From Tranzscheliella williamsii (Eukaryota; Basidiomycota; Ustilaginomycetes; Ustilaginales; Ustilaginaceae): a stretch of DNA of 64,000 nucleotides. Positions 7,028 to 16,297 of the stretch are shown in pieces. The position numbers and the translations under genes are program-made. Within the stretch, counting starts at the first letter, position 1, and every line of letters starts with the position of its first letter. The DNA lies in the NCBI GenBank assembly GCA_023212725.1, contig JALBYF010000012.1, forward strand, positions 1 through 64,000. The letters run 5' to 3'. The notes beneath the pieces are model-generated. The model was not told the origin of the DNA. It searched no databases and worked only from the letters and a program-made list of their open reading frames with translations.

Positions 7028-9496
7028 ATGGAGTCGCTGGCGCCCGCATCTGCCGTGCCGATGAGCGCGAGCAGCAGCAGCGCCTCCTCGGCTCACGTGT
7101 CGGTACCGCGGCCAGGCTGTGCCGTGATGCTCAAAGGCCCCTCCCTCACCTCCAAAACCTACTTTGTCCCGTTGCCAGATACCCTAGACGCACTGGTCGC
7201 CAAAGCGACCCAGCTATTTCCAATACCCCCTGGCAAAGTGCCACACATCACGCTGGGCACCGACGAGCGCGCCATCATCCTGCCAGAGTCCTACGCCTAC
7301 ATTCGCGACCGCGAACTTCTCCATTTCCGCTGGACAGCAGAAACGCCCAGAAGGAATCTCGCCAACAGGGTCAGATGGGATGAGGCGCCTGGCGTCGCTT
7401 CCACGTCCGCTTCGCCCATACAGCCGTGCCACTCAGCACCGTGCTCCTCCCTGGTAGCCGGTCCGCTGCCAGTGTCGGTTTCGCTCGCCTCGGAAGCACT
7501 CAAAGCTCAGGTGCAAGCACCCTCCCAGGCCAAGCACCTCGCTTCCGCTACCAAAGCCAACACCGTCGCCAACAGAGATCCCAACTCCCAGTTTGGCGAG
7601 GGTCTGGCCGCTCGCAAGGCGCACGTACAGCGCGTGCTTGACCAGCAGCGCCGCAAGGAAGAGGAGCAGCACACCGCCGACGCGCTCGGTTCCTTCCCCC
7701 TGGTCGACTCCGAAGCCGACATGCTCATCGACGTCGACCCTGAAGCTCCGCAGAAGCCAGCTCTCGAGCTGACATCACCCGCCAGCGTCGCTGTCGATGC
7801 TGTTGACATGCTCCCAGAAAGCGCTCCTGGCCAGGATGAGCGGTTGTCCCCAATTGCTGCCCCCAGTGTGGTCATGATCGATTCACCACCGCGCAAGCAG
7901 CGAGGCGATCATGGCGGCCTCGAGACACCTCCCTCCTCCGGCAGTCGAGCTAATTCTCCCTACCGCTCTTCGACACGTACCGCTACTTCTGCACACATCA
8001 ACGCGCTGCCCCAAGACCAATCCAGCTCACCCCTTTCTTCGCCTACGCGCGAAGTCTCCAGGAATCGATCCCTTCTTTCCGCTGACGACATGACCAAGGC
8101 GTTGGGTGCCAAAATGTTGGAGCCAGCCGCGGTGAATCCCGCGCCGGATGGCGTAGCAGCACCTATGGCAGCGAGACAGGATCCTGCAACTATCACCGAC
8201 GCCGTTCAAGACGATGCTGCCAAGCTAAGCCCCACCCTTTCGGAGCCCAACAAGGAGCTGGATAGTATCTACAGCTTTCTTGCCAACCTCGTTTCGCAGC
8301 TTCTCTCGCACCGGTCCAATTGCGCATTTCAGCGTCCGATGAGTGTCGAGTTCGAGCAGTTCTCCTCGCGTGCTTCGCGGCCGGTAGATCTATTCACCAT
8401 CCGCGACAGTCTCGGTACGCGCCGGTACGGCAGTGCGCTGCTGGCGGGCCGCAAGGCTGCCAATGCCGTCCTGGCCGAGTTCGAGGACGATCTGCAGCTG
8501 CTCTACTCGAACGTGCGCCAGTTCTTCGGCACACGGTCTACGCAAGCCGAGTGCGTCGAGCATCTGGAGAAGTTCAGCAGGTCCTTTATCAACGAGTGGA
8601 AACGGGCTCAGGACGGCAACAAGGCTAGCGCGGGCGGTGGTGCGTCCGGGCGGGGCGCGTACTGGAGTCCGTCCTCGCGCGTTGAGAAGCGGCCGGTAAA
8701 GCAGGCCGAGTATCCGTTCGGTGCGCTGTCTGGCGCGGGGGGTGGGGCGGGGGTGGGTTCGGTGATGCGGCGGCCGGAGCTGGTGTACAGGCGGAGCGGG
8801 TCGTATGAGGGGCCGGCGGGGAAGCGGGGCGGGGGGGCGGTGACGAGCGAGGCGTTTGAGCGGGCGCTGCGCGCGCCGGTGCGGACGCCGCAGGCCGAGC
8901 TGAGGGCGCGCTCAGACACGGTGGCGCCGTTCGCGACGCGCTCGGTGATCGAAAGCCCGCTCGGGGTGGCGACCGTCGCGGCGGAGGGGGCGAGTGGCAA
9001 GCGCAAGGCGCCGAACGCAGCAGCGCGCTCGCCCTCCCCGCCGCCGTCGCCCTCGCCCAGCAAGCGCGCCGCACCCCGCTCACTCAAACCTCGCAAACCC
9101 GCGCGCAAGAGCAGGAAGAATACCGCCCGCACAGCCCCCCCCGCCGCCTCCCCCGCCGCCGACGAACTCCCCCCCTCCCCCCACCTCCGTGCCGAACCCG
9201 CCAAGAAGCGCACCAGGCTTAACCAACCCCCCATACCACCCCACCCCCCCACCGCCGCGCTCGACCATGCCACCCGTGCGCTCCGCTCCCGCAGACCCAG
9301 CACCACCGCTCCCCAGCCCGCGGCCCCCCTCCACCAACACCTCGATACCACCTCCCCGCCCACAACCCCGCCGCACCCCAAGTCAACCTCCGCGCTCCCG
9401 GCCCCCCGCGGCCAAGACGCCCACGAGCTGCCCCTGCTCGAGTCCACAAGCCAACGCAGATCCACCCGGCCGCGCAAACCCGTCCGTGTCGACTAG
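7028..9496 (+). CDS. Bromodomain-containing protein, atypical
   Basis: With the ATG at 7028 (MESLAPASAV) the product is 822 residues. The frame is open upstream to an ATG at 6767, but that extension does not look conserved. Residues about 30-109 form a compact non-repetitive region (GPSLTSKTYFVPLPDTLD to LLHFRW) that could be a small ubiquitin-like or PB1-like fold. After a Ser/Pro-rich linker, residues about 412-526 fit a bromodomain: SRPVDLFTIRDSLGTRRY corresponds to the PMDL-TI-L-Y signature, and EFEDDLQLLYSNVRQF to the D-x-x-L-x-x-x-N signature. The usual acetyl-lysine-binding Asn of the following YN motif appears replaced by Phe. The last 300 residues are Pro/Arg/Lys/Ser-rich and probably disordered. 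A chromatin role is inferred. Single exon. Confidence 0.75.
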   Translation: MESLAPASAVPMSASSSSASSAHVSVPRPGCAVMLKGPSLTSKTYFVPLPDTLDALVAKATQLFPIPPGKVPHITLGTDERAIILPESYAYIRDRELLHFRWTAETPRRNLANRVRWDEAPGVASTSASPIQPCHSAPCSSLVAGPLPVSVSLASEALKAQVQAPSQAKHLASATKANTVANRDPNSQFGEGLAARKAHVQRVLDQQRRKEEEQHTADALGSFPLVDSEADMLIDVDPEAPQKPALELTSPASVAVDAVDMLPESAPGQDERLSPIAAPSVVMIDSPPRKQRGDHGGLETPPSSGSRANSPYRSSTRTATSAHINALPQDQSSSPLSSPTREVSRNRSLLSADDMTKALGAKMLEPAAVNPAPDGVAAPMAARQDPATITDAVQDDAAKLSPTLSEPNKELDSIYSFLANLVSQLLSHRSNCAFQRPMSVEFEQFSSRASRPVDLFTIRDSLGTRRYGSALLAGRKAANAVLAEFEDDLQLLYSNVRQFFGTRSTQAECVEHLEKFSRSFINEWKRAQDGNKASAGGGASGRGAYWSPSSRVEKRPVKQAEYPFGALSGAGGGAGVGSVMRRPELVYRRSGSYEGPAGKRGGGAVTSEAFERALRAPVRTPQAELRARSDTVAPFATRSVIESPLGVATVAAEGASGKRKAPNAAARSPSPPPSPSPSKRAAPRSLKPRKPARKSRKNTARTAPPAASPAADELPPSPHLRAEPAKKRTRLNQPPIPPHPPTAALDHATRALRSRRPSTTAPQPAAPLHQHLDTTSPPTTPPHPKSTSALPAPRGQDAHELPLLESTSQRRSTRPRKPVRVD

Positions 9497-9700
9497 CCCT
9501 GCACGCTCCCGCACCGCATTATTCTCCCTCCTCTTGCTACCTCCATGTACTACTATCCACCTGCGTCGAAATGCAGCTCGGAAACCAAGCCGGAAACGGT
9601 GTCTGCCACTGCGAGAGGCTGGTAAGCTCCTGCTGCTGCGGAGGCATAGTGTAGATTAACAGTGTGTAAACAAGTGTGGACAGCGTGGCGGATGCGCGGG

Positions 9701-11026
9701 CTAGACTGTGCGCTCGCGGTCGATGAGTTCGAGGCGGCCCTTGGTCTGTTCCTTTGCGGAGAGGTTGTCGGGGTCGAAGCCGAGGAGGGAGCGGAGTTTG
9801 GCGCGGGCGCGGTCGAGGGGGTGGGGGTGGGGGTGGAGTTGGGGGGGGAGACCGAGGGTGCGGCGAAGTTGGTTGAGGACGCCCTGTTCGGCGTTGCGCT
9901 CCTGGTCGCTGTAGACGGTGTGCTTGCCGGTGCGGCCGCGGAGGTCGGCCCAGGGGCCCTCCTGCTGGGTGCCGCGGAAGCGCATGGGCTCGGCGCGCTC
10001 GCCAGCCTCGTCGTCCTCGTCGCGCTCGATCGGGTAGCCGTCGCATAGCTCGCGCACCTGCGAGTAGTGGCCCGAGTACCACCAGACGCGCAGCTTCTGC
10101 CATGGCCCGAGCGGATATCCGTCCAGAAATGGCGGGCGCAGTGACTCCAACAGCTTGAACCGCTTGGTCGGCATCGACGAGCGCTGGAGCTCTTCTTCGC
10201 GCGTTGGCGCCCCCGGCCCCCCGCCGCTGCCCACGTCCAGTTGCGAGCGCGTCCACAAAATCCCCTGCTGCGACTACCACCACGAAATCATCCCCAACCG
10301 GCAAGTTCAGTGCTGTCGTCGCATAGATACAGGTGCACATCTGCCACACCGACTTACCGTGTCCTTGTGCGCAACAAAGCGGGCGAGGCCGAATGTCTCG
10401 ATCCGGCGCCGAAGCATACCGAAGCTGACCTGCGACTCGATCTGCGCGGTGGTTAGCGTCTTGCAGTATGCGGTCCAGGCGCGGGTCTGCGCCCTGTGCT
10501 TGCCCTTGTCGGGGGCGGCGGGCGTGGGGCGCGCAAAGCCGAAGCGCTCCTTGTACACCAGGCCCTCGGTGACGGCGAGTACGGTGACATGGTCCAGGTT
10601 GCGCGTCCAGCTCCGCATCGCCCGCCCGTTCTTCGACCGCCCCATCAAGCCCTTGTCGGCCGTGGCTGCCGCCAGAGCAGCGCCCGAACTCGCGCGTGGC
10701 GGAAAGAGATCCAGCTCCACCTCGCTCTCCTCGAGCACCCAGCTCTCGGCATTCTTGATCAGCCCCGACGGCGCCCACTTGGGCAGATTTCCCCGCTTGA
10801 GGATCAGCCGCGTCGTGCACAGCACCGGAATGCTCTCCCCCGACGTCGACGTTGACGCGCTCATGTACGGGCTGCCGCGCACCGGACGATACTCGACGCG
10901 CCGGTCCAGGACATCGACGGAAAGGACGTGCGATGCATTCGGATTCGGATACCGCAGAAAGTAGGCGCGCACGCACGACGACCACGAGTGCTCATAGCTC
11001 GCCTGGTGCACATAGTCCTTGACCAT
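9701..11026 (-). CDS. PRELI/MSF1 (Ups-type) mitochondrial lipid-transfer protein with long C-terminal tail
   Basis: Exon 1 is 11026-10358. Exon 2 runs from about 10264 (or 10267 or 10273, all in frame) to 9701. The intron begins GTAAGT. The product is 410-413 residues. The start MVKDYVHQASYEHSW is the typical PRELI beginning, followed by RYPNPNASHVLSVDVLDRR and the LILKRGNLPKWAPSGL stretch. PRELI/Ups proteins carry phosphatidic acid or phosphatidylserine across the mitochondrial intermembrane space with a Mdm35-type partner. The domain ends near the intron. The remaining about 180 residues (with FLDGYPLGPWQKLRVWWYSG and a His-Pro repeat) are not part of the usual fold and are unrecognised. 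Frames upstream of 11026 are not conserved. Confidence 0.8.
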
Positions 11027-11437
11027 CGTGTGCGGCGTGTCGCACGACCTCCTGCAGCGCCACGGACCCCGGCGCGACTGTTGGCGTTGATGCAGATGAC
11101 CATCAAGGCAGCCCTGTGCATATCTCCGCAGCAAAAACAGAACCCGTAAGCATTTGAACAGCTAGGAACTAACATGCGGAGCATGACATATTGTGATTTC
11201 CGCGTGGCCAAAACGATACGGATTTCAAAGAAGCTTCTCGGTCAGCCAGCGGCAGCTCATTCCGTTCTACCAATTCGAGTCCATGTCATCCTTCGGGCAC
11301 GATCTGGTGTTGCCGCACGGTGATTGCCCGACGAAGGTGGCTTCATCTCGCCTCCTGTTCGCTTCACGTGCGAAGAAATATACAGATGAGGAGCGACCAA
11401 GCGACATGATTGCAAGAGACAGGGTCGAGGAGGGCTT
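11027..11437. other. Intergenic, promoter of the PRELI gene and 3' region of the acetyltransferase
   Basis: About 410 bases between two tandem minus-strand genes. No ORF in it looks coding. A CTGCAG just upstream of the PRELI start could be an acceptor for an intron in the 5' leader. Confidence 0.35.
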
Positions 11438-12268
11438 CTATTCGAGGTTGGCCAGGGCGGCGATGCCGTCGGTCTCGAGCCGCATGCCTTTCCATCCGTC
11501 CATGGGTTTGGCGTGCAGCACTTTGGTATAGAAGGCGATGGATGGGCTGTAACGGCGGGCACAGTGGAGTGTCGGTGATGAGTGTCTCGACTGGGCGGCC
11601 ATCCACGGCCAACGGTGCACGCATACTTATACTTACGCGTTCCAGGTAAGCACGCTCCAGTCCATTCTGGGGCAGCCCTTCTGCTGGGCCACCTGGCCGA
11701 GCGCGCGAAAGAGCAGCTTGCCGACGCCTTTGTTGCGCAGCGAGGGGATGACGAACAGATCCTCCAGATAGAGCGAGGGCTTGGACGTCCATGTAGAGAA
11801 AGAGTAGAAATACTGCCGCCACGCAGAGCGGCCATGACGCCTGTCAGTCGTCATAGCGGCACAATGCGGTTGCGGGGCAAGCGACTCACCAGAGCCATGC
11901 CCACCGGCGTCTTGCGGCCGTCTTGCGCTTGTTCTGCGATCAACACTTCGGCATAGCCCTTGCCGAATACGTTGGTCTGAAGCTGTACCCAGCCAAACCA
12001 GCAGAGCAGGTCACTCAGCCATCCCTTGCCCGACCAGGCGCATTGTGAGACGGAGGGCTAACGTACCGTCTCGATGGTTGCTTCGACGGCATCAGGTTCC
12101 TTTTCGTAGTCTGCTAGCTGTTTGATCTGTGGCGTGGATGGTTCTTCGCGTGAGTCTTGCCAGTCAGAATACCTGTAGCATCTAGCGTAGTGTGAGTCTT
12201 ACAAAGTCGAGGATGACAGGGCAGTCATCGACCGTACCGGGCCGGACGCTGAATTCGGACGAAGCCAT
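11438..12268 (-). CDS. GNAT acetyltransferase, diamine/polyamine (SSAT) type, 5 exons
   Basis: Exons are 12268-12203, 12126-12067, 11982-11890, 11812-11637 and 11546-11438. The introns are 76-90 bp, start GTAAG, GTACG, GTGAG and GTAAG, end in CAG, and preserve frame, giving 167 residues. This is about the usual length of spermidine/spermine or thialysine acetyltransferases. Family landmarks are IKQLADYEKEPDAV near residue 25, then YLEDLFVIPSLRNKGVGK, where RNKGVG is the acetyl-CoA pyrophosphate loop (R/Q-x-x-G-x-G), then MDWSVLTWN and SIAFYTKVLHA near the end. The enzyme would acetylate a small diamine, polyamine or lysine analogue with acetyl-CoA; the exact substrate cannot be read from sequence. 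Its high intron density is unusual for this window. Confidence 0.85.
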
Positions 12269-12691
12269 TAGGTAGCTTGCCTGGCGCGACTGTGACTGGA
12301 TTGGGGTCGTGAAGCGCAGTGGGACTCTTCCGTGAGAGAGTGTATGCTCAAGGCGTGGGAAAGGCTGAGTCGAAGCGACCCATGAATAGACAAATGGCAC
12401 AACGCATCGGCCTCGCCGTCGGACTCCAGATCGGCCTTTCCGTAAGAATGTTCAAAACGGAAACAATTAACAGATCAGATTTGGATGTGATATCGGAGCT
12501 TCCGAAGCGCTCAGACGCGCCGCACCCGCGTTGCAGGATCAAGTGGAGCGCTGGACATTCCGAATAGGCTGCCTTTGCACCAAACCGAGCAATAGCGATA
12601 GACAGCCAACACAGCAGCACAGCAGCACAGCAGCACAGCAGCAGAGCAGAGGGGCAAGGCAGCGTATTCAGCGCTGCCATTGGCAAGGAAG
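12269..12691. other. Divergent promoter of acetyltransferase and Med20 genes
   Basis: This 423-base region lies between two start codons pointing away from each other. It contains a CAGCA-type microsatellite just before the Med20 start and no supported ORF. Confidence 0.45.
12610..12650 (+). repeat. CAGCA/CAG microsatellite in 5' leader
   Basis: Tandem CAGCA and CAG units lie about 40-80 bases before the Med20 start codon, so probably in the mRNA leader. They are not translated from the chosen ATG. Confidence 0.7.
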
Positions 12692-14584
12692 ATGGGAGTG
12701 TCTAGCACCGCGCGGCTGCCCTCGTTGGGGGCGCAGTCGATTCCTCAGCTCTTCAACCATCTGCAGCTGGCCACCAACGCCAAGATTGTGTCGCGGTGGA
12801 GCATCACCATCCGCTCTTTTCGTGCGGTCCCCGTGCCCACCAACGCCTGGCCTGCCGACCAGGATGCTGCCACCACGCGAGCTGGCCCCTCGTCCGCCGC
12901 CTCGTCAGGGCCCCCGCCGCTCACTAAGCCAAGGACCATGTGGCAGGTCTGGCTCTCTGACTATCCAGGCGTCGTATTCATCATCGTCGAGGATTCTGGC
13001 AAACCGTCCAGAGCCAAGATCTGGCGCGACTGGGAACTTCAAAAGAAAAAGTGGAAGGCAGACAAAAGGCAGCAAGTTCGCAGCGAAACGGCAAGGGAGC
13101 AAGCTGCTAGGTCACGTGTCGACAATACAGAAAGCGAGAAGGCAGCGGACGGTGGCGACGCCAGGCTAGATGCCACACCGATGAACGTGGATCCACCGTC
13201 CGCATTGGACACGAGCGACGATCCGATAGCCACGGCCTCGACCAACGCAGCAGCGGAGACGGCGGATGCGGATACAACGCAAGAGGCTGCTCAGCGGACT
13301 GGGCCCCGGCCGGAGCTGACCGTGGCTTTGCATACCCGCTTTTCGGTCGCCGCAGTCACTTCTTCCATGTCTGCCATGCTGTCCAGCTTAAATCTCCCAC
13401 CGCCCCACGGTGCTCCGGTCGGAACAGCGGGGCCTGGCGCCTGGGTGCCGAGGGGGGCCGCTGTGTCCATCGAGGGTTTGGTGCTCGAGGTGAGCAGTCA
13501 GAACATGGGAGGCGTTGGCGGCCTGCTGGGAGCCGTGGCGTCGGTCGACGAGGCCGAGAGCGCCAACGTCGACTGGCGTGTGCGTGTGGGGAGTGTCGTG
13601 GGCGGAGGCGGTAGGAGTGCTGGCGCCGTCGTCGAGGCCGAGTTTCTGCCCATGTCCGGCCTGCTGCCCACCTCAACGTACGTGCAGAACTTCCTGCAGT
13701 CCCTATTCCCGCCCAACATGGTCGAGATACCCACTCCTTCTGGGGGCCTCGGTCCGAACGGCGTCCCGCTCAGCGCAGCACGACAGCATGTGCAAGCCGC
13801 GAACGGTTACAGCGACGCAGGAGCATCAAGGATAAATATGGCCGCGAACGGCGGCTCATCTAACCTTCTTGGCATGTCGACCACTCCCACCGCGGCCAAC
13901 TATATCATCGGCGCCAGCACCAAGCTGCCTGGCAACACGCCCAATAGCACCTTCAACATCCCCATCCTTTCGGACCAGCTCTGGGAGGAGATCGTGCCGA
14001 GTTCAGGCGAGCGCTGGCGGCAGACCATCCTGGCCCGCTGCCGCAGGATCAAGACGCAGAAGAAAGCGGCAAGCACAACGACTGTTCCCAAGCCAGATCC
14101 ACCCCAAGCGTCGGACAGCAACGAAGCCGCCTTCGAATGGCACACCTTTGCAGCCGATAACGTCAACGCGGCGACTGACAGGACAGAAGCGCGCGCCGAC
14201 CGGGCAGAGGAGGAGGACCTGTCATCGGACGAAGACAGCAAGCCGTCGGGCGCGATAGCAGCGCAACCGGGCGCAAGCTTGGCAGGCACCACCGTAACCG
14301 TCCAGCAGATGGACGATGACGACGACGACGACGACGACCGTCCCCTCGGCGCCTCAATATTCTCGCATAACAAGAGCCAACCGCCCTCTTCCGGTATGGC
14401 CGGTGGAGCGGGGCCCCCTGCCGCGCCTGGCCCTCAGCAGGAGACCGTCCAGCTTACATTTGAGGGTCTGCGCGGCGACATGCTCACCGAAGGCGCTGGC
14501 GCCGCCGGATGGTCTGGTTTCGAGCGCGGTCGACGGATTGCCTTCCACTATGTCCAAATGCTGCGTGCCGAGGGCATCATCTGA
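12692..14584 (+). CDS. MED20: Mediator complex subunit 20 (Med20/Srb2-like), enlarged
   Basis: The ATG at 12692 gives 630 residues beginning MGVSSTARLPSLG; Med20 proteins characteristically start with MGV. The frame is open slightly upstream but only with TTG. Med20 parts are spread out: the N-terminal strand region (1-45), MWQVWLSDYPGVVFIIVEDS (about 88-107), LTVALHTRFSV (about 215), then NVDWRVRVGSVVGG, AVVEAEFLP and FLQSLFPP (about 295-350), which match the second half of the TBP-like fold. Between and after them are long Ser/Ala/Thr-rich insertions, an Asp run (bases 14311-14338), and a conserved-looking end (GWSGFERGRRIAFHY). Med20 sits in the Mediator head module with Med18 and links activators to RNA polymerase II. 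Usual length is 200-300 residues, so this copy is about twice that. Confidence 0.72.
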   Translation: MGVSSTARLPSLGAQSIPQLFNHLQLATNAKIVSRWSITIRSFRAVPVPTNAWPADQDAATTRAGPSSAASSGPPPLTKPRTMWQVWLSDYPGVVFIIVEDSGKPSRAKIWRDWELQKKKWKADKRQQVRSETAREQAARSRVDNTESEKAADGGDARLDATPMNVDPPSALDTSDDPIATASTNAAAETADADTTQEAAQRTGPRPELTVALHTRFSVAAVTSSMSAMLSSLNLPPPHGAPVGTAGPGAWVPRGAAVSIEGLVLEVSSQNMGGVGGLLGAVASVDEAESANVDWRVRVGSVVGGGGRSAGAVVEAEFLPMSGLLPTSTYVQNFLQSLFPPNMVEIPTPSGGLGPNGVPLSAARQHVQAANGYSDAGASRINMAANGGSSNLLGMSTTPTAANYIIGASTKLPGNTPNSTFNIPILSDQLWEEIVPSSGERWRQTILARCRRIKTQKKAASTTTVPKPDPPQASDSNEAAFEWHTFAADNVNAATDRTEARADRAEEEDLSSDEDSKPSGAIAAQPGASLAGTTVTVQQMDDDDDDDDDRPLGASIFSHNKSQPPSSGMAGGAGPPAAPGPQQETVQLTFEGLRGDMLTEGAGAAGWSGFERGRRIAFHYVQMLRAEGII

Positions 14585-14883
14585 GCCCTCTAGTGGTCAC
14601 TCCTAACTGTATTCTAATATCCAGTCGAGGGAACACGGTGGCGACAAGCGCGTATGCATAGTGTTTAAACTCTAACACACCAGTGAATCACCGACACTTT
14701 CATCTTCCCATCTTCGCGTGGCTTGGTCTGATCGCCTCGATGATCCGCCGAGACTAAGAGACGGTTAAAGCGAGCTGGCTAGCTATCGCTCGCTTGCCAT
14801 CTCGCCCCTTTTTTTTCTCCGTTGCGTCTCTACTGGCTTGCCCGAAACAGCGACTAGCTGTACTTACTCTGGTGCGGTGCAAC

Positions 14884-16026
14884 ATGAGCAGCGGCTACGA
14901 GCTCCACCAGAAGCTGCGGACCAAGACGGTGCGGCAGGTGAAGAAGAAGCAGTACGATGAAGCGATCAGCACGCTCTTCCAGGGGGCGATGGATCTGCTG
15001 GCGCAGTCCGAACAGGGATCGGCGTGCGACCTTGCGCTGTACATGATCGACGTCTACGGGATCAAGGCGCAGCCGGTGGATGCGGAGGCGCGCGACCGGG
15101 TGACGCAGATCGTCGGCAAGGCTGCTCCGGACTTCTGGCGCAAAAAGCTGATCGATGCTGCCATCAAGTGGTCTGCCAAGGCGCTGGATTCTCCCAATGG
15201 CGATGCTCACCTGCGGCTGTACGTTGCCGAGCTGCTTGCGAAGGAGGGCAACTTTCAACAGGCCGAGGTGCACTTTCTTGCTGCGCTGGTGGCGGGTGCC
15301 GATGGCGAGGTTGGGGAGGAAGCGGCGGGGGTGTTTGCCGAGATGATGGTGCGGTGGTTGGGGGAGCATGCGGCGGCGGCTGCACGGGAGGAGGGGGAGA
15401 CGCGGGATGCGGACGCCCTGGAGCGGATTGAGGCGGGGCGGTTTGCGCTGCGGGGGGTGGTGCCGCTGCTTGCCAGCGAGGCGGTGGGGGCGGGGGGTGC
15501 GTTTCTGGCGGCGTATATCGCGCGCGTCACGCAGCGACAGCGGAGTCTGTTGCTGCCAGTCCAGCCGAACCCCCGGCCGTATGTCCCGCCGGGGGTGCCG
15601 TCGGTGGCGTCGTCCGCAGCGCCGGTACAGCTCTACTTGACGGCGAACGCGGAGCTGAACTTTGCGCAGATGGCCGCCGCGCTCGTCGGCCAGGCGGCGG
15701 CGCTGCGCCCGGCGCGCACACCGGACTGGCTCCGCTCCGCCTGGTCCGCCCTGGTCCGCCAGTACAAGCGCGAGGCCCCCGCCCTCCAGCACGACGACGC
15801 CATCCGCTCCGCCATCCCCCTCATCTCGTCCACCTTCTTCGACATTCAACCCCCCCGCGCCCCCGCCAACATGCTCTCCGACATGATGGCCTCCCTCTTC
15901 GGCGGCCCCGCCCCCGCAAACCCCAGTCGCACCCCCGCCCGCATCAACGCCCCCACCCCGCCCCAACCCTCCGCCCCCGCTTCCCATCCGCCCGCCGACG
16001 ACCTCGTCGACGACGAGATGGACTAG
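14884..16026 (+). CDS. GET4: Get4, tail-anchored protein insertion (GET pathway)
   Basis: The ATG at 14884 gives 380 residues; the frame is open upstream only from a TTG. The N-terminus (YELHQKLRTKTVRQVKKKQYDEAI, split by family into two helices) and the stretches ACDLALYMIDVYGI and AKEGNFQQAEVHFLAA are characteristic of the Get4 alpha-solenoid. Get4 with Get5 passes tail-anchored proteins from Sgt2 to the Get3 ATPase in the cytosol. The C-terminus has an ARTPDWLRSAW-like helix, then a MASLFGG motif and an acidic DDLVDDEMD end. Loops rich in Gly, Ala and Glu (about 135-190) interrupt the solenoid. Single exon, convergent with Prp8. Confidence 0.9.
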   Translation: MSSGYELHQKLRTKTVRQVKKKQYDEAISTLFQGAMDLLAQSEQGSACDLALYMIDVYGIKAQPVDAEARDRVTQIVGKAAPDFWRKKLIDAAIKWSAKALDSPNGDAHLRLYVAELLAKEGNFQQAEVHFLAALVAGADGEVGEEAAGVFAEMMVRWLGEHAAAAAREEGETRDADALERIEAGRFALRGVVPLLASEAVGAGGAFLAAYIARVTQRQRSLLLPVQPNPRPYVPPGVPSVASSAAPVQLYLTANAELNFAQMAAALVGQAAALRPARTPDWLRSAWSALVRQYKREAPALQHDDAIRSAIPLISSTFFDIQPPRAPANMLSDMMASLFGGPAPANPSRTPARINAPTPPQPSAPASHPPADDLVDDEMD

Positions 16027-16297
16027 CCCCGCTCCGCTCCCACCCATCGCTTCGCCCTCACAAACACCCACCCCCACCGCCTACTTGTACTACCCTAGCT
16101 CGAGCTGAACGGCATCCCTTCACACATCCACCATAATCGAACCGACGCCTCGCGCCTCTGCCAGCATGATAGGTTGTAGTCGTTGTTATAGTACATGGTA
16201 ACGCGGGCACCCAAGGGCCCACAGGGGGTTCCCTGCGAGGGAACTAACGTAGAGCCAGAGATGGTTAACAGGGCGGCAGCGCGGGGATGCGAACGGA

